NCBI GenBank assembly: GCA_963820545.1
Contig: CAWGAJ010000004.1
Location: 124,001-188,000 of the forward strand
Source: CAWGAJ01 sp963820545
GTDB taxonomy: Bacteria; Planctomycetota; Planctomycetia; Pirellulales; Thermoguttaceae
Length of the DNA stretch: 64,000 bases
Reading direction: 5' to 3'
Positions 40,932-50,080 of the stretch are shown piece after piece. The translations under genes and the position numbers were made by a program. The notes under the pieces were generated by a model. It had not been told where the DNA came from, searched no databases, and saw only the letters and a program-made list of their open reading frames with translations. Each line of letters begins with the position of its first letter. Positions within the stretch are counted from its first letter, which is position 1.

Positions 40932-41423
40932 CCGCGAATATAACACTACCGGCTGTAGGGCTAACGGGCCTGCTCATCCACAGGCGCGACCGACGGTCGC
41001 GGCTAGATGACGTAATTCCGATTCCCCTATCCCCTATCCTCTAATCCCTGTTAAGCTAGCACTGCTGGCATGACCTGGAAAAACCGCTCTTTGTGATTTG
41101 GCCGGGATAATGTAAATTTTGCATATCCGACAACCCCTATCACCGCTGCTTAATTTTTTATTTGGCATTGCGGGCCGGGTGCAGGCAAATATTTTGCCGG
41201 TTAATGGGGCTGGCGAAACCAGAAGCCGCAGACCTGAAACCGCCGAGTCCCGGGAAAAAGCGACCGTTTTCAAGAGGAGAAGAAATAAAGCGAACGCTTA
41301 TTTTCCGGCGCTCGAAACGGCCGGTTCGACTGGAGATTTGGTCCCAGTCGCCGACATAACGTCGGATCACAGGGAGGTGACCGACGGTTACCTGATTCTC
41401 ACCAGAAAGGCAACAAACAGAGC
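40932..41423. other. Spacer with palindrome and possible structured leader
   Basis: It contains a GCGACC palindrome (40985-41001), a C-rich tract with repeated CCCCTATCC words (41018-41050), and about 240 bases before the peptidase gene with several short hairpins. The hairpins include GACTGG..CCAGTC near 41328-41349, CCGAC-ATAA-GTCGG near 41351-41366 and AGGTGACC-GAC-GGTTACCT near 41376-41394. No known riboswitch pattern was recognised. Confidence 0.4.
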
Positions 41424-42614
41424 ATGGACGCTCGCATCACTCGGGCCGCCTTGTTGACGGCCGTGCTGCTGGTTTCGATGGGTGCCCGGCACCGCAGCGC
41501 CAATTTCATCGTCGAAACCGCCGATCCCCGCCTGGCCGTACAATTTGCCGAGGCCGCGGAAAAATACCGCCACGACCTGGCAGTCGAATGGCTCGGTCAG
41601 CCCATGCCTGACTGGTCGCAGCCTTGTCCCATGACGGTCATGGTCGGCCCGAACCTGGGCGCCGGCGGAGCCACCACCTTTGTCTTCGACCGCGGCGAAG
41701 TCTTTGGCTGGCGCATGACTATCCAAGGCTCGGCCGAACGGATTGCGGATTCGGTCCTGCCCCACGAAATCACGCACATGATTTACGCCAGTCACTTTCG
41801 CCAGCCCTTGCCCCGCTGGGCCGACGAAGGCGGGGCCACCAGCGTGGAACACATCAGCGAACGCGCCAAGCAGCGGCAAATGTTGGACCAGTTCCTCCGC
41901 ACCGGACGCGGCATTTCCTTCAGCCGCATGTTCGCCATGACCGATTATCCTGCCGACATCATGCCCCTTTACTCCCAAGGTTATTCCCTGGCCGAATATC
42001 TCATCCAGATCGGCGGCCGGCGCAAGTACGTGGAATTCCTCGACGACGGCCTGAAAAAAGGCGACTGGGCCGGCGCCGCGGCCCGCAACTACGGCATCGC
42101 CAACTTGGGACAACTGCAAAACACCTGGCTCAGTTGGGTCAAACAAGGCATGCCCACGCTCGGGCCGCGCGAAGCTCAGCCCGGCACTACATCGCCCGAG
42201 ATGCTCGCCGCCAAGGCCCGTTCAGCGCGGCCGGCACCAAATTCGAGCTCTCAACAGCGGAATCCGGATCGCCTGGCGTCCACGGCCATAATTCCGGTCG
42301 GGCGTTTGGTTCCGGTGCCCAGTTCACTGCTGAATCCCCAGACGGCCAACAGCCATCCCCGCTCCGTGCCCAACAATGCGATTTCCGCTGTGCTGCCTTC
42401 TTCCGAATGGCGCACGACCGGCACGCGGCCTTCATCGCCCGCAATGCTTGCCCAGTCATCTTCAAAGCAGGGCGAGGCCCCAGGTGGGCAAATATCGCCG
42501 GCGCTAACTTCGCCGAGCTCAGTTGTACCGCAGGCCGATCCTTTCCAGGCCGCGGTCACGCGCCCACAAGACGCGGAACAACCGCGCCAAGTGATTTTGG
42601 AATGGAGCCGGTAG
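41424..42614 (+). CDS. Exported MA-clan-type peptidase-like protein
   Basis: A 396-residue protein with a signal sequence (ITRAALLTAVLLVSMGA). The mature N-terminal part FIVETADPRLAVQFAEAAEK is typical of the DUF1570 / peptidase-MA-like group. The zinc motif HEITH lies in SVLPHEITHMIYASHF, with the third ligand probably the Glu in WADEGGATSVEH. Residues after about 250 form a low-complexity, Ser/Pro/Gln-rich tail without a domain. The role is probably periplasmic proteolysis, or a dead relative. A long antisense frame covering the same bases is a shadow. Confidence 0.75.
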   Translation: MDARITRAALLTAVLLVSMGARHRSANFIVETADPRLAVQFAEAAEKYRHDLAVEWLGQPMPDWSQPCPMTVMVGPNLGAGGATTFVFDRGEVFGWRMTIQGSAERIADSVLPHEITHMIYASHFRQPLPRWADEGGATSVEHISERAKQRQMLDQFLRTGRGISFSRMFAMTDYPADIMPLYSQGYSLAEYLIQIGGRRKYVEFLDDGLKKGDWAGAAARNYGIANLGQLQNTWLSWVKQGMPTLGPREAQPGTTSPEMLAAKARSARPAPNSSSQQRNPDRLASTAIIPVGRLVPVPSSLLNPQTANSHPRSVPNNAISAVLPSSEWRTTGTRPSSPAMLAQSSSKQGEAPGGQISPALTSPSSVVPQADPFQAAVTRPQDAEQPRQVILEWSR

Positions 42615-42625
42615 AAGTCTCAGGG

Positions 42626-42666
42626 TTGACAGCCGTCATCTAAAAGTGTACACTTTAAGTGTACAC
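42626..42666 (+). promoter_or_regulatory. Promoter and operator of the vapBC-like pair
   Basis: TTGACA (42626-42631), 17 bases, TACACT (42649-42654). Two copies of the self-complementary word GTGTACAC lie at 42646-42653 and 42659-42666, the first covering the -10 box. This is the arrangement expected for repression by the toxin-antitoxin complex. Confidence 0.7.
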
Positions 42667-42680
42667 ATAAGGAGATGTTT

Positions 42681-42932
42681 ATGAAGGCGTCTATTCTTGA
42701 TCTTCGCAGACAAATGAGCAAAGTCCTCAAATCGCTGGAGCGCAACGAACCGGTGACGATTTTGCACCGCGGCAAGAAAAAAGCCGTGCTTTATCCCGCC
42801 CGCTCCGCTACTTCTCAACCGGGCGCGGTAACCGATCATCCGGCCTTTGGAATGTGGAAGAAACGCGCGGGCCTGAGCGACGTTGACCAATGTGTCCGTA
42901 GGCTGCGAAAGGGCCGCCACGATGCAATTTGA
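42681..42932 (+). CDS. Phd/YefM-like antitoxin
   Basis: An 83-residue antitoxin. The N-terminus KASILDLRRQMSKVLKSLER and VTILHRGKKKAVLYPA follow the Phd/YefM DNA-binding fold. The C-terminal part (HPAFGMWKKRAGLSDVDQCV) matches the toxin-binding tail of VapB-type partners. ATG 42681 is chosen over 42675 because GGAG is then six bases away. It overlaps the toxin start by 11 bases, so the pair is translationally coupled, and the two GTGTACAC words upstream suggest autoregulation. Confidence 0.85.
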   Translation: MKASILDLRRQMSKVLKSLERNEPVTILHRGKKKAVLYPARSATSQPGAVTDHPAFGMWKKRAGLSDVDQCVRRLRKGRHDAI

Positions 42933-43299
42933 CACGGACGTGTTGATTTGGCTTTTTCGCGGTCATGGCAGTGCGGCCCGATTGATCGAAAATACCCGGG
43001 ACCGATTTATTTCTGTAATCTCCTATATGGAATTACTTCAAGGAGCCCGGGACAGGAAGGAATCGCGGATCATCAAGAGTTTTTTATCGGATTTCAACTT
43101 CCAGACGCTCCCGCTTACCGAAAACATTGGCCATCGGGCCTTGATCTACCTGGAAGAATATGGCCTGAAGGTCGCCCTATGCGTGGCCGACGCGCTGGTC
43201 GCCGCCACCGCCGTGGAAAATCATTTAACCCTCTCCACGGCCAACCGCAAACATTACCGACCCATCGGAGATCTGGATATCAACGTCTTCCGGCCGTAG
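42922..43299 (+). CDS. vapC: PIN-domain toxin, VapC family
   Basis: A 125-residue PIN-domain ribonuclease toxin. Acidic residues of the active site appear as FDTDVLIWLF near residue 5, SYMELLQGAR near 38 and VADALVAATAVEN near 90. The start ATG at 42922 lies inside the antitoxin's last codons. VapC toxins cleave initiator tRNA or rRNA; the target here is unknown. Length and motif order are complete, so it should be functional if expressed. Confidence 0.88.
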   Translation: MQFDTDVLIWLFRGHGSAARLIENTRDRFISVISYMELLQGARDRKESRIIKSFLSDFNFQTLPLTENIGHRALIYLEEYGLKVALCVADALVAATAVENHLTLSTANRKHYRPIGDLDINVFRP

Positions 43300-43306
43300 C
43301 TTACCT

Positions 43307-43332
43307 CGTTCCGAAACTCCAGTTTCGGAACG
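43307..43332. repeat. CGTTCCGAAACT palindrome
   Basis: Perfect 12-base arms around CC. It directly follows the vapC stop and could help terminate it, but there is no T-tract. Confidence 0.75.
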
Positions 43333-43362
43333 TGCTTGGTTACCATAGTCACTCTTCCCCGA

Positions 43363-43424
43363 CCATGCGCGAATTGTCGCACTTCAACATGCCCGCGGCA
43401 AGCGTGATACATGGCACCATGCAA
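43363..43424. repeat. Left direct repeat flanking the DUF3841 gene
   Basis: It aligns with 44089-44147 over about 60 bases at roughly three quarters identity, sharing ACATGCCC and GCAAGCGTG in the same order. The two copies bracket the DUF3841 gene. Confidence 0.5.
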
Positions 43425-43437
43425 AAGAATGATATCC

Positions 43438-44052
43438 CTATCTGGCTCTGAACTCCTTGGCCTCTACAATATCTTCAAGACAAATTTCCCAAAGAGTTGC
43501 CTGAATTGACTTCTTTTTGGGCGTATCAGCTATCGCTCGGCGTCGATTTGCCCATGTAACATCAAAAATTCTTTCCCAACTCCGCTCAATTTCCCGTCGG
43601 TATTGGGCATGGGGCAATTGGTTGGAATGGTTAAATTTGTAGAATGACAGACCAACTCCAGCCAGTTTCTTTTCAAACGCATTTCCATCCCGCTCGCTGG
43701 TAGGCAAATACCAGTAGTTCAGCACATAATGCCACAAGTCAAAATCCGATAGGAGAACTCGCTGGTCATCCAACCGACATTCAACTCGGACGCCATGAAC
43801 ACCAATGGGCAGATGTCCGCCCGCTCGCAAATCCGGTTTACGTCGATTCACTCCCTCCCACTGGCGCCACGCCCAGATCGGCATAGCGGCCTGGCTTGGT
43901 CTAGGCACTTTCAGCCTTTTCTCCATTTGCTTCGCCATCCAGAGATAAGGCCCAAGAAACTCTTTGATAATATGGCAACAACTCGCCCGCAAACGGCCTT
44001 CCCGCTGCAATTGTTTCCAAGCCTGTCGAGTAAGAATTGACCAGATTAGCAT
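43438..44052 (-). CDS. DUF3841 protein
   Basis: A 204-residue protein fitting DUF3841: the start IWSILTRQAWKQLQREGRL, then YLWMAKQMEKRL, PIWAWRQWEG and VRVECRLDDQRVLLSDFDLWHYVLNYWY. The family is small, cytoplasmic and uncharacterised, and often found in accessory regions. It is intact. Imperfect direct repeats lie on both sides, and a toxin-antitoxin pair is next door, which together suggest an inserted accessory block. Confidence 0.8.
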   Translation of the reverse strand: MLIWSILTRQAWKQLQREGRLRASCCHIIKEFLGPYLWMAKQMEKRLKVPRPSQAAMPIWAWRQWEGVNRRKPDLRAGGHLPIGVHGVRVECRLDDQRVLLSDFDLWHYVLNYWYLPTSERDGNAFEKKLAGVGLSFYKFNHSNQLPHAQYRREIERSWERIFDVTWANRRRAIADTPKKKSIQATLWEICLEDIVEAKEFRAR

Positions 44053-44088
44053 TAATTATTAACTTGGAGCCCTGGCCATGATTGCGCG

Positions 44089-44147
44089 GCCATGCAGAGA
44101 TTATCGCATTTCCACATGCCCACAGCAAGCGTGGGGATGGCACCGGG
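44089..44147. repeat. Right direct repeat flanking the DUF3841 gene
   Basis: Partner of 43363-43424. It is followed immediately by a GCGACC-family palindrome (CACGACC-ACT-GGTCGCGG, 44160-44176). Confidence 0.5.
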
Positions 44148-44217
44148 CCGTGACCAAACCACGACCACTGGTCGCGGCTTTACAGCCGGTATGTCTTTTT
44201 TTATTTAATTCCAAACA

Positions 44218-45342
44218 CTATCCCAGCATTTCGCGGAACTGGGCGAATAGATAATTGCTATCGTGGGGGCCGGCAGAGGCCTCGGGATGGTATTGCACGC
44301 TGAAGGCCGGCACGCGCTTGTGACGCATGCCTTCCACGGTGTTGTCGTTTAGGTTTAGATGAGTGATTTCCAGATCGCCGGGCAGCGAATCGGCATCTAC
44401 CGCAAAACCGTGATTCTGCGTGGTGATTTCCACGCGCCCGGTGAGCTTGTTTAAGACCGGCTGGTTCGCGCCGCGATGGCCGAATTTGAGTTTGTAGGTT
44501 TTCGCCCCGCAGGCCAGGGCCAGCAGTTGATGGCCCAGGCAGATGCCGAAGATCGGCTTTTTACCCATAAGTTCGCGGATGGTTTTTTGCGCGTAATCCA
44601 GGGGCTCAGGATCGCCCGGGCCGTTTGATAGGAACACGCCGTCGGGCTTATACGCAAGCACTTCTTCGGCCGTGGCCGTGCCGGGCAAAATAGTAACACG
44701 GCAGCCCGAGTCGAACAGCCAGCGCGCAATGTTCCACTTCATGCCGTAATCCAAGGCCACAACCAGCGGCGAGTCCGGCCCTACGGGCTTTGCATCCTTT
44801 GGACGCAGGCGCACCCAGGGACTTAAAGGCTCGTGCCATTCTACAGGTTTTTCCGGAACGACTTCGCGCACCAGATCGCGCCCGACCAGGCCCGGACTGG
44901 CCTTGGCTTTGGCCACCAGACTGGCATCATCCAGATCCACGGTCGAGAGCACGCCTTTCATTGCGCCTTGGGTGCGGATGCGCCGGACCAGCGCCCGGGT
45001 GTCGATACCTTCCAAGCCCACGATGCCATACCGGGCCAGATACTCGCTTAATTCGCCGTCGGCCCGAAAGTTGCTCACCCGGCGACTGTGTTGGCGCACG
45101 ATAAATCCGGCCAGATGCGGTTTATGGCTTTCCATGTCTTCGGCGTTTACTCCATAGTTGCCGATCTCCGTATAGGTCATGGTCACAATTTGCCCGCGAT
45201 AACTGGGATCGGTAAGAATTTCTTGGTAGCCGGTCATCGAGGTGTTAAAGCACACTTCGCCGTCCACTTCGCCTTTGGCGCCAAAGGAAGTTCCGCTATA
45301 AACCGTGCCGTCTTCCAGGGCGAGTTTTGCGATTGTAGTCAT
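44218..45342 (-). CDS. carA: Carbamoyl-phosphate synthase small subunit
   Basis: The glutaminase subunit that supplies ammonia to CarB for pyrimidine and arginine synthesis. A 374-residue protein with the CarA N-terminal domain (LALEDGTVYSGTSFGAKGEV, NTSMTGYQEILTDPSY) and a class I amidotransferase. The nucleophile Cys lies in PIFGICLGHQLLALA, with the His in VQYHPEA. YGMKWNIARWL starts the glutaminase domain. Length is normal. The carB gene is not adjacent. It is divergent from a candidate small-RNA gene. Confidence 0.95.
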   Translation of the reverse strand: MTTIAKLALEDGTVYSGTSFGAKGEVDGEVCFNTSMTGYQEILTDPSYRGQIVTMTYTEIGNYGVNAEDMESHKPHLAGFIVRQHSRRVSNFRADGELSEYLARYGIVGLEGIDTRALVRRIRTQGAMKGVLSTVDLDDASLVAKAKASPGLVGRDLVREVVPEKPVEWHEPLSPWVRLRPKDAKPVGPDSPLVVALDYGMKWNIARWLFDSGCRVTILPGTATAEEVLAYKPDGVFLSNGPGDPEPLDYAQKTIRELMGKKPIFGICLGHQLLALACGAKTYKLKFGHRGANQPVLNKLTGRVEITTQNHGFAVDADSLPGDLEITHLNLNDNTVEGMRHKRVPAFSVQYHPEASAGPHDSNYLFAQFREMLG

Positions 45343-45413
45343 GATTTTTCTCTAAAATTTCTCACCACGGCACGGGAAACTCGGAGATTAAAAATTACTC
45401 ATTTAAAGTCTAA

Positions 45414-45442
45414 TTGGTAATCGGCCCGATAGCTTTTATACT
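45414..45442 (+). promoter_or_regulatory. Promoter of the candidate small RNA
   Basis: TTGGTA (45414-45419), 17 bases, TATACT (45437-45442). It points to the right, away from carA, with the predicted start near 45449. Confidence 0.55.
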
Positions 45443-45534
45443 GGCTGTGGGTCTCCGAATTAAGCACCCATAAGATGCCAAGTTCGGCCAGCCTTGAATT
45501 GGGTTCTTGTCCCGGCGAGCAAGAACCCTTTTTT
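45443..45534 (+). ncRNA. Candidate structured small RNA
   Basis: Between the promoter and a strong terminator lie about 85-90 bases that fold well. TGGGT pairs with ACCCA (45448-45452 / 45466-45470), GCC with GGC (45477-45479 / 45486-45488), and GGCTG with CAGCC (45443-45447 / 45489-45493) would close them into a three-way junction, if transcription starts early enough. No known RNA family was recognised; the SRP RNA tetraloop and 6S bubble are absent. No convincing reading frame occupies it. Confidence 0.5.
45501..45534 (+). terminator. Intrinsic terminator
   Basis: A perfect 9-base stem GGGTTCTTG / CAAGAACCC (45501-45509 and 45520-45528) with a 10-base loop, followed by TTTTTT. There is no protein gene directly upstream, which supports an RNA gene. 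Confidence 0.85.
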
Positions 45535-45818
45535 ATTTTCTCCTGGTTGCTCTGTTTATGTAGCTTTTGATCAATTTCAAAGCCACATCAGCGTAGTTGT
45601 TTTGCTGCTTTATGTACTAGCTATAAACTGCCTAACTTGTAAATTCATAACGAATTACCAAATAAATAAAAACCTCCTAAGAATTTTACAGACTTTTGTG
45701 TTGATCGCATAGTTGCGCAAATACCACCATCTCGGGTGGGAGTGCGGTACGACCTAGATCTAATAGATACTGTGGATGATCTAAACTGCCCACCGTCCAC
45801 TATTCTCGCCCCCAGTCT

Positions 45819-47047
45819 CTATTTTCCCAGGCAGCGGCCGATTTGTCGCACGGCCTGGCGCAGGCGATTTTCGTTCTCCACCAGGGCCATGCGCAGGTGG
45901 CCTTCGCCGGCCGGTCCAAAACCTGCGCCGGACTAACGACCACGTCGCCCTCTTTGAGCAGTTTCATGGCAAAATCAAAGGAACTCATCTGCGACGCCCA
46001 AGGCTCGGGCATTTTGGTCCAGGCGAACATCGTGGCCTTGGGACGTTCAATGGGCCAGCCCAGCCGTTCCAGGCCTTCACAAAGTACGTCCCGCCGGCGC
46101 TGATAAATCGCCGCTTGGGCCTCCACGGCGGCATCGGTGTGGCGCAAGGCCATGATGGCGGCGATTTGAATGGGCTGGAACATGCCGTAATCATAATAGC
46201 CTTTAATGGTCGAGAGGGCCCGTAGCATTTCGGCATTGCCCGCGGCAAAACCTACGCGCCAGCCGGCCATGTTGTAGCCTTTGCTCATGGTGGTCAATTC
46301 CACGCCCACATCGATGGCGCCTGGGGCGGCAAGGAAACTCGGGGTTTTATAGCCGTCGAAGGTCACGTCGGCGTAGGCCAAGTCGCTAATGACCATGAAT
46401 CCCCATTGCTTGGCCAGCCTCACCACTTCCACGTAAAAATCCGCTTCGACCACGGTGGTCGAAGGATTGTGTGGGAAATTGACGATCAGCAATTTCGGCC
46501 GGGGCACAATATGCCGGCAGGTATACTCGATGTTGGAAAGCAGTTTTTGCGGATCGGTTACTTCCAGTAGGATCACATTGGCGGCAGCCATTGCCACGGC
46601 GTAAAGATGGGCTGGATAAGACGGCGCGGGCACAATCGCCGTGTCGCCGGGGCCCACCAGTGCCAAACATATATGGCTAAATCCCTCCTTCGAGCCCAGG
46701 CACACAATAATTTCGCGTTGCGGATCAAGCCTGACGCCGTGTTGTTTGAAATATTTTGCGGCCACCTCGCGGCGCAGACTCAAAATGCCTTGGGCCTCGG
46801 AATAGCCGTGATTTTTTGGATCTCGCGCGGCCTCAGCGAGCTTTTCGATGACCAAATCTTGCGGCGGATCGCTGGGATTGCCCATGCCCAAGTCGATTAC
46901 GTCATTGCCCGCCCGACGTTTTTCATACATCAATTTGTTAATCTGGGCAAAAAGATAGGGCGGCAATCGCCGCACGCGATCGGCCACTTCGATGCTAAAC
47001 GGCTGGTTGGTCGAGATCTGCTCGCCTATGGGCTGCTCTTCGCTCAT
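45819..47047 (-). CDS. alaC: AlaC-like aminotransferase, frameshifted
   Basis: A PLP enzyme of about 410 residues closest in sequence features to AlaC, the glutamate-pyruvate aminotransferase, with LL-diaminopimelate aminotransferase the main alternative. Motifs: RLPPYLFAQINKL, DLGMGNPSDPP, LGSKEGFSHICLALV, the PLP-site Asp in ISDLAYADVTFDGYK and the Schiff-base Lys in TTMSKGYNMAGWRVGF. The frame breaks at 45928-45931, where CCGGCGCAGG should be CCGGGCGCAGG; the corrected frame reads FGPAGEGHLRMALVENENRL and stops at 45819. Start ATG 47047 follows AAGGA. Confidence 0.87.
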
Positions 47048-47185
47048 AATCATTCCTTGGAAAGAATTATCATCCAGCATAGTCTGTGAAAGCTAAATTC
47101 GCCAGTACCGGTGGTAAATTATGAATGATGAATAATTACGAAGTACGCAGTGAAGTAAAACATCATGTAAGTGTTTGCTGTTGCT

Positions 47186-47224
47186 CAATTTGCAATTTGC
47201 AATTTGCAATGGTCAATTTGCAAT
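47186..47224. repeat. CAATTTG tandem repeat
   Basis: Four or five copies of CAATTTG, one interrupted by GGT, upstream of the alaC start. A simple repeat without assigned role. Confidence 0.7.
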
Positions 47225-47274
47225 AAAAAAACATGTGCGCAAAACGCGCTCAAACCTCAAACAAAGACTTCCTC

Positions 47275-47330
47275 CTAACAGATCCTCGGCAACTGTTCGC
47301 CGGAAAGCAGGTCGGCGATTCCGCCGGCAT
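47275..47330 (-). pseudogene. Partial second hypE 3' end
   Basis: Read on the minus strand, the bases give AGGIADLLSGEQLPRIC and a stop, the C-terminus of HypE. The intact hypE ends RIVDLLSSEQLPRIC at 50675. The two differ at several bases, so this is not a recent copy. It joins directly to the stop codon of the NB-ARC gene, with nothing of hypE upstream of it. Confidence 0.8.
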
Positions 47331-50080
47331 TTAACGATCCTGGCCTTGCCGTTTCTCGCGCAGTGTGCGAGCTTCCGCTTCGAGTTCGTCGGCTTGGTGG
47401 GTATCTCCCATGCTCCGTAGGACCTGAGCCAGGTTGTTCATGCTATTGAGCGTGGAAGGATGCTCAAGACCAAGCACCCGACGTCTGATGGCGAATGTCT
47501 CTTCATGGAGATTGCAAGCCTCCGTATAATTGCCTTGTTCGATCAGGACCTCAGCCAAGTTGCTCATGCTGGCGAGTGTATCGGGATGCTCAGGGCCAAG
47601 CACTCGACGTTTGATGGTGAGTGTCTCTTCGAGGAACTTACGAGCCTCCGCAAAATTGCCTTGATAACCCAGGATCGCAGCCAGGTTGTTCATACTAGCG
47701 AGCGTATAAGGATGCTCGGGGCCAAGCACCCGACGGTAAATAGCGAGTGTCTCTTCATTGATCTTGCGAGCCTCCGCATAATTGCCTTGATAAGTCATGA
47801 CTAGAGCTAAGTCGCTCATGCTATTGAGTGTTTCTGGATGCTCGAGGCCAAGCACCCGACGTCTGATGTCGATTGTCTCTTCGTTGATCTTGCAAGCCTC
47901 CTCATAATTGCCTTGAGTGCTCAGGACCTGAGCTAGGTTGTTCATGCTGATGAGCGTTTCTGGATGCTCGAGGCCAAGCACCCGATGTTTGATAGCGAGT
48001 GTCTCTTCTAATATCTTGCGAGCCTCCTCATAATTGCCTTGCTTTCTCAGGACTCGAGCCAGGTTATGCATGCTTGTTAGCGTTGCTGGATGCTCGGGTC
48101 CAAGCACCCGACGGCAAATAAGAAGTTCCTCTTCGTGGAGCTTGCGAGCCTCCGCATAATTGCCTTGTTCACTCAGGACCTGAGCCAGGTTGTTCATGCA
48201 GGTTAGCGTGGAAGGGTGCTCGGGGCCAAACACTCTACGTATAATGGCGAGTGTTTCTTCGTGGAGCTTGCGAGCCTCCTCATAATTGCCTTGAGTGCTC
48301 AGGACCGTAGCCAGGTTGTTCATACAGGTGAGCGTTTCTGGATGCTCGGGACCACTCACCCGACGTCTAATGGTGAGTGTCTCTTCGTGGAGCTTGCGAG
48401 CCTCCTCATAATTGCCTTGAGCGTGGAGGACCTGAGCCAGGTCGTTCATGCAGATGAGCGTGTGGGGATGCTCGGGACCACTCACCCGACGTCTGATGGT
48501 GAGTGTCTCTTCGTTGATCTTGCGAGCCTCCGTATAATTGCCTTGATCGCTCAGGACCTGAGCCAGGTTGTTCATGCAGATGAGCGTGTGGGGATGCTCG
48601 GGACCATTCACCCGACGTCTGATGGTGAGTGTTTCTTCGTTGATCTTGCGAGCTTCCACATAATTGCCTTGAGCGTGGAGAACTAGAGCCAGGGCGTTCA
48701 TGCTGTTGAGCGTGTGGGGATGCTCGGGACCAAGTCGTGATTTGCATATTTGCAGGCCTTGTTCCATCCAATAGCGAGTTTTCGTGAGATCGGCCTGCCC
48801 ATAGAAGAAACGAGATAAGCCGGTATAGGGCCAATAAACATCATCATCCTTAATGACCTTGGGAATAGTGGACAGCATATAGGCAAGATGGGCACTGGCT
48901 GGGCGAAAGGCCTCGACGTGGGCTAGGGTCGTGGGATGATCGACCTTGCGGGCATAGGCGACTAAGACTTGGGCTAGCGCCGAATTCCAGGCCAATCGCT
49001 GAGCGAAACCATCTACTCGTTCGTCGAAAAATTGGCGGATTAACGGGTGGAAGCGATATGTCTGATCGCCCACGCGGCTGAGCAGGTGCCATGAGAGTAG
49101 TTCTTCGTCCCGGGCATCTTCCAGTTGTTGCCGGTCCTCGTCGGCGCAGACCTCGATCACCAGTGGCCAGGCGATGTCGGCCTGGGCGAATAAGGCCAAT
49201 CGGCAGCCGAGTCTGCGAGCCGCAATGCTTATGCGCTCCCAGGTCAATTCGAAGGCGGCGCCACGCTGCGCCGTGCGGTCATCAGGCTGTCGGTTTCTGC
49301 AAGGGCGCGATCGGCCAGACCGTTTTGGGCCAGCGAATCGATCAACTGCGAGATTTTCAGGTCTTTGTGTTTTGCCAAGTGCCGGCCGACAAGTTCGATG
49401 GCCAGCGGCAAATAGCCGAGCCGCTCGCAAAGATCGGCCGCCTGTTTCGATTCATGCTGGCAACGATCCGCCCCGGCAAGACTGCCGAGAAGCTCCAGGG
49501 CCGCGTCAGGCGCAAGCACCTCGACTTCCACCGGCACAAATGGAGATGGCGGCTCTAGCCGTGTGGTAACCAAAGTGCTGAATCGGCCGTTGGGCGGCGC
49601 CAGAACAGGCCGAATCGCGGCAAGGTCCGCCACGTCGTCGAAGATAATAAGTACCGCCTCCGTGCCGGGCCAGTGGCTCCAGCAGTATCCGAGTTGGCCT
49701 TCAATCGTCAGCCCCTCGGGCGGCGCCAGGCCAAGCCGGGCGCGGGCAAAGGCGACAATCTGGTTGGCCAAGTCGCCCTGTGCCGCGTCAACCCAACATA
49801 GACCGCCGCGATAGCGGGTCTGATTGTGCAGGGCATATTGTAGGGCAAATTCCGTCTTGCCCACACCGCCCATTCCGTGGATGGCCGTAAGTGCGGCACA
49901 TCTGCATTCGCCGAGTGCCGTATCGATGACTTTGAAATCGCGGCCGACAAATCGTTTCACCCCGCTTTGACGCAAATTCGACGCAATACCCGTGACAGGC
50001 AACGGGTGCGAAATGTTGTACTGTTTGCCAATGTTGATTTGTTTTTGAACCGTCTGCTCGCGCTGATTGAACTGGCTCAC
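47331..50080 (-). CDS. NB-ARC/TPR NLR-like STAND protein, frameshifted
   Basis: About 916 residues. Residues 6-23 (QREQTVQKQINIGKQYNI) repeat the motif at the start of the upstream gene. The NB-ARC ATPase follows: P-loop GMGGVGKT near 69-76, Walker B VLIIFDDV near 143-150, STLVTTR near 168-174 and LGYLPLAIEL near 221-230. A winged-helix region links it to eleven 42-residue kinesin-light-chain-type TPRs (MNNLAQVLSTQGNYEEARKL). This is the build of NLR immune receptors: the repeats would sense a ligand and the ATPase would oligomerise. The GTG start overlaps the upstream stop. The frame breaks near 49255-49275. Confidence 0.87.

Noticed and set aside
41160..41423. Cobalamin or cyclic-di-GMP riboswitch
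   Set aside because: Conserved core words of both classes are missing; only generic hairpins are visible.
41388..42146. 252-codon minus-strand frame opposite the MA-type peptidase
   Set aside because: The + strand frame has a signal peptide and HEITH motif; the antisense frame has neither features nor a ribosome site.
45443..45534. SRP or 6S RNA
   Set aside because: The SRP GGAA-type tetraloop and asymmetric bubble are missing, and the length and open central bubble of 6S RNA are not present.
45494..45712. 72-codon + strand frame after carA
   Set aside because: It begins inside the terminator stem of the candidate RNA and has no ribosome site.
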